A stretch of DNA of 64,000 bases from Enterococcus sp. DIV1094 (GTDB lineage: Bacteria; Bacillota; Bacilli; Lactobacillales; Enterococcaceae): contig NZ_CP147250.1 of NCBI RefSeq assembly GCF_017316305.2, positions 744,001 through 808,000 of the forward strand, written 5' to 3'. Below are positions 57,441 to 64,000 of this stretch, one piece after another. Both the position numbers and the translations under genes were made by a program. Positions within the stretch are counted from its first letter, which is position 1. Each line of letters starts with the position of its first letter. The notes below the pieces were generated by a model that saw only the letters and a list, made by a program, of their open reading frames with translations, was not told the origin of the DNA and did no database searches.

Positions 57441-57914
57441 ATGTTACAACAGTATAGAAAAATCATGGTAGCGGTCGACGGCTCTGCCGAAGCCGAATTA
57501 GCGTTTAAAAAAGCAGTAAACGTTGCTTTAAGAAATAACAGTGAGCTTTTATTAGCTCATGTCATTGACACACGATCTTTTCAAACCGTTTCATCCTTTG
57601 ATGGCATGTTAGCGGAACAAGCAACTGAAATGGCAAAGCAAACACTAGCCGATTATGAAATGAAAGCAAAAAAAGCTGGCTTACCTCAAGTAACAACTGT
57701 GATTGAATACGGATCGCCGAAACATATCATCGCTAAAGAAATCCCTGAAGAAAAAGAAGTAGATTTGATTCTTTTAGGTGCAACTGGACTTAATGCCGTA
57801 GAACGTCTGTTTATCGGTTCTGTTTCAGAATATGTCATCCGTAACGCAACATGTGATGTCCTAGTCGTACGCACGAACTTAGAAAACCAATTACCGAAAA
57901 AAGAAGATAAGTGA
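57441..57914 (+). CDS. uspA: Universal stress protein UspA family
   Basis: 157 aa from MLQQYRKIMVAVDG (GGAG 9 nt upstream; the ATG 6 bases earlier is too close). The GATGLNAVERLFIGSVSEYV region is the G-2x-G-9x-G(S/T) ATP-binding motif. Single gene with a bidirectional terminator shared with scrA. Confidence 0.92.
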   Translation: MLQQYRKIMVAVDGSAEAELAFKKAVNVALRNNSELLLAHVIDTRSFQTVSSFDGMLAEQATEMAKQTLADYEMKAKKAGLPQVTTVIEYGSPKHIIAKEIPEEKEVDLILLGATGLNAVERLFIGSVSEYVIRNATCDVLVVRTNLENQLPKKEDK

Positions 57915-57924
57915 TTGTTAAGCA

Positions 57925-57960
57925 AAAAGCATTGAGAAATAAAGATTTCTCAATGCTTTT
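57925..57960. terminator. Bidirectional terminator between uspA and scrA
   Basis: AAAAGCATTGAGAAAT, 4-nt loop, ATTTCTCAATGCTTTT, convergent genes on both sides. Confidence 0.85.
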
Positions 57961-57963
57961 TTA

Positions 57964-59916
57964 TTAGTCAACTACTACCTTGGGACTCAGCATGAGCAAT
58001 CTTTCTTTGCTATCTACTGTGCCTTCTGCAATAGGAGTAATTGATTCATACGATAACGAATTGGTAATAATCACCATTACCGTATCATCATAGCCGGCTT
58101 GCTTGATCTTTTGCCGATCAAAACGTCCTAACACCTGGCCTTTCTTCACCTTGTCCCCTACCTGAAATTCTGTCGAAAATCCTTGACCATTTAATTCAAC
58201 TGTATCAATACCGACATGGATCAAAATTTCTCCGCCAGTATCTGTTGTCAAACCATAAGCATGTTGCGATTCATAAACAACTGTCAATTCACCATCAGCC
58301 GGTGCATATATAACCCCCTCCGACGGTTTGATTGCTACTCCTTTTCCCATCATTTCTTGAGAAAACACAGGGTCATTTACTGCTTGCAGAGGTACAATCT
58401 CACCAGAAACAGGAGCTACGATGACCTCTTCGACTACTTGTTCATTTTCTTTGGTAACAGTCGGTTTATCAGTTGCTGTTTCCTGTTCTTCATCAGCAAA
58501 CAGATATGTGTGTTTTTTTCCATAAAAATACGTCGTAGTAAAACCAACAAGTAAACTAATTAGGATTCCCACCATAAAAAAAGGAATTTGATTAGGTGTA
58601 ATTGAAATAAATCCGATGACACTGGCAGGACCTAATGCAATAGCCAGTACATGGAAAAACCCGATGAACATGGAAGAAACACCTGCTGCAATCATTCCAC
58701 AAATAAAAGGAAACTTTAATTTAAGATTGACACCAAAAATTGCTGGTTCTGTAATTCCTAATAAAGCTGAGATACTAGCTGAAGTAGCTAAACTTTTTTG
58801 CTTTGCATTTTTAGTCAATAACATGATTGCAAGCGTTGCTGCACCTTGCCCCACATTCGCCATTGAAGCAACTGGGAAAATAAACGTTCCCCCCGTGCGA
58901 GCCACATCAGCCAATAAAGATGTTTCAATCGCTGGAAAACTTTGATGAAGACCAGTGATCACTATTGGTGAATAGAATAAACCAAAAATGCCTAAGCCAA
59001 CTGCCCCAGTTGTTTGGTACAACCAACTCAATCCTGCTGTTAAGCTATCTCCAACTGTTTGCATCACTGGACCAACCACAACAAATGTCAAAAAACCGGT
59101 AATAATAATGGCTAGCATCGGTGTAAATGTATAATCAAATGCGTTAAGTAACCGTTTATGGAAAAATTTTTCTAAAGTTGCTAAAATCCACGAAACTGCT
59201 AAAACCGGTAAAACTGATCCTTGATACCCTGCTTGAGCAATGTTTAATCCAAAAATATTCCAATACGGCATTGTTCCTTCTGCCACAGCATTTGCTACAC
59301 TGTATCCGTTAACTAGTTCTGGCATGACCATTGCCATTGCCATCGCTGCCCCTAAATAAGGATTACCGCCAAATCTTCGGGTCGCTGAAAAACCCACTAA
59401 GATTGGGAGAAATGCGAATGGTGCAGAAGCTAATAAATTAATAATACCAGTCACATCTTTCAATCCGGGATAAAGCTCAATGACTGATTGAGGACCAAAT
59501 AAATCTTGTGCAGTCAAAACATTATTGATTGCCATTAGTAACCCGCCAGCAACTAAAGCAGGAACAATTGGGACGAAAATATCCGATAATACTTTGATCA
59601 AAGCCATGAAAGGATTTGTTTTCTGTCCTGATTGTGCTACCGCTTTCAAATCAGCAGTCGAAGCCTCTTTTGTACCTGTCAGCTGTATCAGCTCATCATA
59701 AACATTGTTCACATCACCTGCACCTATAATAATTTGAAATTGATGATTCGCTTCAAAGGTTCCCTTTACTTCATCAATAGCATCCAATGCCTTTTGATTT
59801 ACTTTTGTTTGATCTTTTAATACTAAACGCAAACGTGTTGCACAATGTGCTGCTGCTTGAATATTGTTTTCTCCGAGTGCATCAACAATTTCTTTTGCTA
59901 CTTTTTTATAATCCAT
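57964..59916 (-). CDS. scrA: Sucrose PTS transporter, EIIBCA
   Basis: 650 aa: EIIB with phospho-Cys25 in [14 protein letters not shown] membrane domain (about 110-470) with [17 protein letters not shown] near the C-terminus with [14 protein letters not shown]. Imports sucrose as sucrose-6-phosphate for ScrB. Divergent from scrB. Confidence 0.94.
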   Translation of the reverse strand: MDYKKVAKEIVDALGENNIQAAAHCATRLRLVLKDQTKVNQKALDAIDEVKGTFEANHQFQIIIGAGDVNNVYDELIQLTGTKEASTADLKAVAQSGQKTNPFMALIKVLSDIFVPIVPALVAGGLLMAINNVLTAQDLFGPQSVIELYPGLKDVTGIINLLASAPFAFLPILVGFSATRRFGGNPYLGAAMAMAMVMPELVNGYSVANAVAEGTMPYWNIFGLNIAQAGYQGSVLPVLAVSWILATLEKFFHKRLLNAFDYTFTPMLAIIITGFLTFVVVGPVMQTVGDSLTAGLSWLYQTTGAVGLGIFGLFYSPIVITGLHQSFPAIETSLLADVARTGGTFIFPVASMANVGQGAATLAIMLLTKNAKQKSLATSASISALLGITEPAIFGVNLKLKFPFICGMIAAGVSSMFIGFFHVLAIALGPASVIGFISITPNQIPFFMVGILISLLVGFTTTYFYGKKHTYLFADEEQETATDKPTVTKENEQVVEEVIVAPVSGEIVPLQAVNDPVFSQEMMGKGVAIKPSEGVIYAPADGELTVVYESQHAYGLTTDTGGEILIHVGIDTVELNGQGFSTEFQVGDKVKKGQVLGRFDRQKIKQAGYDDTVMVIITNSLSYESITPIAEGTVDSKERLLMLSPKVVVD

Positions 59917-60002
59917 TTTTATCCTCCCTTGTATGATCTAAAAATAAAATCTTTTTTGTAACCGCTTTTTATAGGAAGAGTATGTCACGACTTACGAAAA
60001 AT

Positions 60003-60016
60003 GTCAAACGTTTATC
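60003..60016. promoter_or_regulatory. ScrR operator 1
   Basis: GTCAAACGTTTATC between scrA and scrB. It matches the reverse complement of operator 2 in 13 of 14 bases. Confidence 0.7.
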
Positions 60017-60078
60017 AATTTTATTTTTCTTTTTTGCTTTAATATAAATAATAAATTGGAATATAAATAATCAAAAAT

Positions 60079-60092
60079 GATATACGTTTGAC
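60079..60092. promoter_or_regulatory. ScrR operator 2
   Basis: GATATACGTTTGAC, facing operator 1 with centres 76 bp apart, suited to looping repression. A weaker site GAATACGTTTACA lies at 60123-60135, next to the scrB ribosome-binding site. Confidence 0.7.
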
Positions 60093-60148
60093 ATTTCAGG
60101 CATTTGGGGCTATCCTATGAAAGAATACGTTTACAAGGAGTTGTACTT

Positions 60149-61627
60149 ATGAATAACAATTTTAATTGGACACGTCAACTACGTTATCAAGCTTATGAAG
60201 CATGGCCTCAAGATTATCAAACAATATTAAAGGAACAAACAGCTCGTTCTCCTTGGCGTTTGGATTACCACATTCAACCACCTACTGGTCTATTGAATGA
60301 TCCAAATGGCTTTTCTTTCTTTAATGGCAAATGGCACTTATTTTACCAAACTTACCCGATGGGAGCAGTTCATGGCTTAAAGTCTTGGTATCACTTGACT
60401 TCTGAAAATTTAGTAGACTGGCATGAAGAAGGATTGAAGCTTCTGCCAAGTACTCCATTTGATAGTCATGGCGTCTATTCCGGTTCAGCACTTCCGGTTA
60501 ACGACAAATTATTTTTGGCCTATACAGGAAATGTCCGTGATGAAAATTGGACACGCACTTCGTATCAGTTAGGGGCATGGATGCAACCTGATGGAGAAAT
60601 CGTAAAATTAACCAACCCGCTGATTTCTGAGCCACCTTTCGGCTATACACAAGAATTTCGAGATCCTCAAGTGATTTTTTTTAAAAATGAATATTTGTTA
60701 TTGATAGGTGCACAAAATCAAAACGAACAAGGAGAAATTTTAGTTTATCGTAGTCCTGATTTAGACACTTGGTCTTACGCAGGTCCTTTACAGTTTACTC
60801 AACAATCAATGGGATTTATGATTGAGTGCCCGAATTTAGTATTCATTGCCGGAAAACCACTATTACTCTTTTGCCCACAAGGCTTAGTACATTCTAGTTT
60901 GGACTATCAAAATATTTATCCGAATACTTACGTCATTGGAGAAGCCTATGACATTGAAACGAATCAGCTAACGCGACCTTCAGACCTTAAAAATCTTGAC
61001 GAAGGCTTTGATCTTTATGCTACTCAAGCATTCAACGCTCCTGATGGTCGTGCCTTGGCTATTAGTTGGATTGGGTTACCTGAAATCAATTATCCGACTG
61101 ACTCATTCGGTTGGGCCCATTGTCTTAGCATCGTTAAAGAGTTGACAATTGAACATGGGATTCTTCATCAAAGACCCGTCAAAGAAATGAAGCAATTACG
61201 CATTGATTCGCCGGTTTTCTTAAACCAATCAACCTCAAAGATTGACGCTGGACAGAATCGCTACGAACTCAATTTAGATTTTAAAGAGAACCAAACTGGA
61301 GAGATTTATTTGTGCAGTGATTCTACGCAAAATAACGGTTTTATCCTCTCTTTCGATCGCAGTCATGGTAAAATGAAAATAGATCGTAGCTTATCAGGAG
61401 AAGTATTTGCAGAAGACTTTGGTGTGACAAGGGAATTTACAATTACGCAAGAACCTTTGTCTTTACAAATCTTTGTCGATACTTCCGTAGTCGAAATCTT
61501 TGTCAATGACGGTAAACAAACGGCTAGTGCCCGCATTTTCCCTTCAAGTGAACAAACCACACTCTGGATTGAATGTGATGAAGCCTTCTCAGGGTCGCTT
61601 TGGAAGTTACGTAAAATGAATGAATAG
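60149..61627 (+). CDS. scrB: Sucrose-6-phosphate hydrolase (GH32)
   Basis: 492 aa from MNNNFNWTRQ (AAGGAG 8 nt upstream). Nucleophile Asp in GLLNDPNGFSF, the RDP motif in EFRDPQV and the acid/base EC in MIECPNL. Splits sucrose-6-P into glucose-6-P and fructose. scrR follows 12 nt later. Confidence 0.95.
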   Translation: MNNNFNWTRQLRYQAYEAWPQDYQTILKEQTARSPWRLDYHIQPPTGLLNDPNGFSFFNGKWHLFYQTYPMGAVHGLKSWYHLTSENLVDWHEEGLKLLPSTPFDSHGVYSGSALPVNDKLFLAYTGNVRDENWTRTSYQLGAWMQPDGEIVKLTNPLISEPPFGYTQEFRDPQVIFFKNEYLLLIGAQNQNEQGEILVYRSPDLDTWSYAGPLQFTQQSMGFMIECPNLVFIAGKPLLLFCPQGLVHSSLDYQNIYPNTYVIGEAYDIETNQLTRPSDLKNLDEGFDLYATQAFNAPDGRALAISWIGLPEINYPTDSFGWAHCLSIVKELTIEHGILHQRPVKEMKQLRIDSPVFLNQSTSKIDAGQNRYELNLDFKENQTGEIYLCSDSTQNNGFILSFDRSHGKMKIDRSLSGEVFAEDFGVTREFTITQEPLSLQIFVDTSVVEIFVNDGKQTASARIFPSSEQTTLWIECDEAFSGSLWKLRKMNE

Positions 61628-61639
61628 AGGATAAGTTAA

Positions 61640-62623
61640 ATGGTTGTTAAATTAACCGATGTAGCCAAAAAGGCTGGAGTCTCGCCGACCACTGTATCAC
61701 GTGTCATCAATAACTACGGCTCATTGAGCCAAAAAACAATCGATAAAGTGAATCAAGCAATGAAAGAATTGAATTATCAACCCAATTCGTTGGCTCGCTC
61801 TCTTCAAGGAAAAAACACCCAATTGATTGGCTTGATTTTTCCTACAGTCGCTAACCCTTTCTTTGGTGAATTAGTCGAACAATTAGAAAGTAAGCTATTT
61901 GACCTAGGATATCGTTCAATACTATGTGATAGTGCAAACAATAAAGAAAAAGAACGGAACTACCTCAATATGTTAGCTGCAAATAAAGTCGATGGTATCC
62001 TTGCTGGAGCACATAATCTGGGGATCCAAGAATACGAAAATATCGAACTGCCCATCGTCTCCTTCGACCGCTATTTGGCAGAAGGAATTCCAATTATCAG
62101 TAGTGACAATTTACGTGGTGGGTACTTAGCTACTGAAAACCTTTATTTAAAAGGCGCTAGAAACATTGCCATCCTAACTGGCTCACAAGAATCAAATTCG
62201 CCTACCAATCAACGACTGAACGGATATTTGGCATTTATGGAAGAATTTCAATTAGAACCGCACGTTTTTCATTTTCATTCCACTGCCCGATCAACTGCTT
62301 TAAAAAATTTAGAAATCAAACGCGTTTTAGAAATGGAAACAATTGATGCTCTGTTTTGTACAGATGATTTAACCGCTATTTTAGCCTACAATCTCTGCCA
62401 AGAGTTACACATCAAAATTCCTGAAGAAATAAAAATCATCGGGTACGATGGAACAAAAATGATCCAAAATTATTTTCCCCAACTCTCAACGATCGCACAA
62501 CCAATTACAGATATTGCTGATATTTTAGTCGATTTATTGCTCCAACGTATCCAAGATCCGGAAAAAGCACTTGAATCCAATTATGTACTACCAGTAAAAT
62601 TGATCCAAGGCAGCACGACATGA
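61640..62623 (+). CDS. scrR: LacI-family sucrose repressor
   Basis: 327 aa: N-terminal HTH LTDVAKKAGVSPTTVSRVIN, hinge NSLARSLQGK, periplasmic-binding-type effector domain ending LPVKLIQGSTT. Expected to bind the paired operators between scrA and scrB. Confidence 0.92.
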   Translation: MVVKLTDVAKKAGVSPTTVSRVINNYGSLSQKTIDKVNQAMKELNYQPNSLARSLQGKNTQLIGLIFPTVANPFFGELVEQLESKLFDLGYRSILCDSANNKEKERNYLNMLAANKVDGILAGAHNLGIQEYENIELPIVSFDRYLAEGIPIISSDNLRGGYLATENLYLKGARNIAILTGSQESNSPTNQRLNGYLAFMEEFQLEPHVFHFHSTARSTALKNLEIKRVLEMETIDALFCTDDLTAILAYNLCQELHIKIPEEIKIIGYDGTKMIQNYFPQLSTIAQPITDIADILVDLLLQRIQDPEKALESNYVLPVKLIQGSTT

Positions 62624-62767
62624 GATAATCAGCTATTTGAACGAACGTTGCTCGACTTCGCTCTTATTTACGAAGAAGCTATTTCTGGAACACTATTTAT
62701 ACGATTTTAGAGAATGTGGGAAAAAGGAATGACCTATAACGTACGTACTCCAACAAAAACCCACACA

Positions 62768-64000
62768 AAAAAAGAGCTGGACAATGTCCAACTCTCAGAT
62801 TGTAGACAAAGTACTTATTTATAGTGCTTTGTCTTTTTTTATACGTTAAAATAAAACTATGAATTGGAGGTGTAACCCGATGCTCTCAAAACAAGATATG
62901 AGTAAGCGTGCACAGATGGGCTTTTTTGCTCTTGAGGACTTAGTTCCCCAAGACCATTTATTACGACAAATGGATCAGTTTATTGATTTTTCTTTTATTT
63001 ACGATTTGGTAAAAGATAAATATGATGAAACCCAAGGACGGCCAAGCTTAGATCCCGTTCTTCTGATTAAGTTACCGATGATTCAATACTTTTTTGGTAT
63101 TAAAAGCATGAGACAAACCATCAAAGAAATTGAAGTGAACAACGCGTATCGATGGTTTTTGGGGTTAGGGTTAGAAGATGCAGTTCCTCATTTTTCTACA
63201 TTTGGTAAAAACTATACGAGACGGTTCAAAGGAACCACTACGTTTGAACAAATCTTTTATGAGATTTTAGCACAATGTATGACGGAAGGAATCGTTGATA
63301 CCTCTGAAATTTTTATTGATGGGACGCATATTAAAGCACATGCGAATCGAAACAAGAAAGAATCCGTCGAAGTGATGGATCAAGCCTTCTTTTATACGGA
63401 AAAATTGACAAAAGAAATTGAAAAAGATCGAGAAAAACGCCTAAAAAAGCCCTTAAAAGAAACAAACGCAGGAACTAAAATGGCCATGAAAAAAACAAGT
63501 ACTACTGATCCCGAAAGTGGTTGGTTTCATAAAGGTGAGCATAAAGAAGTTTTTGCATATAGCGCACAAGTGGCATGTGATAAAAACGGCTGGATACTAG
63601 GTTATACGACCCACCCAGGAAACTTACATGATAGTCGTACGTTTATTTCTTTATTTAAAAAGCTCAAAGGAGCTTTTACTTTAGATAAATTGATTATGGA
63701 TGCTGGGTATAAAACGCCAGCAATCGCACAATTACTTCTCGAAGAAAATCTGACCCCTGTTTTCCCTTATAAGCGACCAATGACGAAAGCGGGCTATTTC
63801 AAGAAGAACGACTATGCCTACGATGAATACTATGATTGTTATATCTGTCCTAATGATAAGATCCTCTCTTATTCGACAACCAATCGAAAAGGATATTTAG
63901 AATACAAAAGTAATCCAGAAGAATGTAAAAATTGTCCTGTTCTATCTACTTGTACAAATTCAAAAAATCATACAAAAGTCATCACCAGACATATTTGGGC
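62768..64000 (+). mobile_element. IS1182-family insertion sequence, left part
   Basis: Begins near a hairpin GAGCTGGACAATGTCCAACTC (62775-62797 region; trimmed) and a second AGACAAAG...CTTTGTCT stem, then the transposase. The right end is beyond the window and the exact left end could not be fixed, as no terminal repeat pair or target duplication can be seen. Confidence 0.7.
62880..64000 (+). CDS. IS1182-family transposase, 3' end outside window
   Basis: Open from ATG 62880 (GGAGG 9 nt upstream) to the window edge, at least 373 codons. MGFFALEDLVPQDHLLRQMD start, QGRPSLDPVLLIKLPMIQYF N-terminal domain, first DDE Asp in FIDGTHIKAHANRNK, and LIMDAGYKTPAI; then a Cys-rich segment CKNCPVLSTC. 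No stop or frameshift in the visible part. Confidence 0.92.
   Translation, partial: MLSKQDMSKRAQMGFFALEDLVPQDHLLRQMDQFIDFSFIYDLVKDKYDETQGRPSLDPVLLIKLPMIQYFFGIKSMRQTIKEIEVNNAYRWFLGLGLEDAVPHFSTFGKNYTRRFKGTTTFEQIFYEILAQCMTEGIVDTSEIFIDGTHIKAHANRNKKESVEVMDQAFFYTEKLTKEIEKDREKRLKKPLKETNAGTKMAMKKTSTTDPESGWFHKGEHKEVFAYSAQVACDKNGWILGYTTHPGNLHDSRTFISLFKKLKGAFTLDKLIMDAGYKTPAIAQLLLEENLTPVFPYKRPMTKAGYFKKNDYAYDEYYDCYICPNDKILSYSTTNRKGYLEYKSNPEECKNCPVLSTCTNSKNHTKVITRHIW

Noticed and set aside
1..64000. CRISPR arrays, tRNA or rRNA genes, replication origin
   Set aside because: No regularly spaced direct repeats, no cloverleaf-type sequences and no rRNA-like stretches were seen on either strand.

Overview
This is low-GC Firmicute DNA that reads as Enterococcus, most like the E. 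faecium group. The grounds are WxL/DUF916 surface loci, an enterococcal Fst-type toxin module, a D-Ala-D-Ser glycopeptide-resistance cluster, a T-box hisS-aspS operon and a sucrose scr locus. Species was judged from gene content only; no search was possible.

Layout. Positions 1-4.1 kb hold toxin-antitoxin and regulator debris: a partial hicA, an AbrB-type antitoxin with Doc toxin, an Agr/Fsr-like kinase broken by a frameshift, its LytTR response regulator, a dead serine recombinase, and an intact Fst (par) type I module. From 4.4 to 37.2 kb is a surface-protein island: four WxL-domain proteins, one WxL-interacting (DUF916) protein, a small LPxTG-type protein, two Ig-repeat proteins, several secreted proteins, a GT8 glycosyltransferase, a two-domain peptidoglycan hydrolase, a YxeA-like protein and two Mga-type regulators (one with a premature TGA). 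Inside it, at 12.2-17.8 kb, sits a complete ligase-vanXY-vanT-vanR-vanS cluster of the D-Ala-D-Ser type, with the vanN/vanC gene order. From 37.5 to 41 kb is decayed accessory DNA: remnants of Fst-type loci, a frameshifted gene with a C-terminal HEPN-like motif, and another dead serine recombinase. From 41 to 62.6 kb is ordinary chromosome: yitT, aspS, hisS with T-box, an aldo/keto reductase, a CYP152-type P450, a terpene-cyclase-like protein, dtd, relA, rsmE, prmA, a 3-methyladenine glycosylase, rarA with adjacent 6S RNA, uspA, and scrA/scrB/scrR. The window ends inside an IS1182-type transposase.

Main discovery. Five transcription units of the surface island share one promoter architecture on the minus strand: GTATC, 26-27 nt, TGAGAC, exactly 21 nt, then a TATAAT-like -10, with no good -35. 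The units start at 11323, 23069, 24086, 32853 and 35393; the -10 sites are at 11413, 23165, 24137, 32902 and 35486. A partial copy precedes the 1035-aa WxL gene. A degenerate copy in the opposite direction precedes the van ligase. This looks like the signature of a single activator, plausibly one of the Mga-type regulators encoded in the same island, joining WxL proteins, carbohydrate-binding proteins and a cell-wall hydrolase into one regulon.

A second theme is decay. Seven genes in 1-41 kb carry frameshifts or stops, whereas 41-62.6 kb shows none. Two of the frameshifts are in homopolymers and could be sequencing errors; the stop codons are less easily explained that way.
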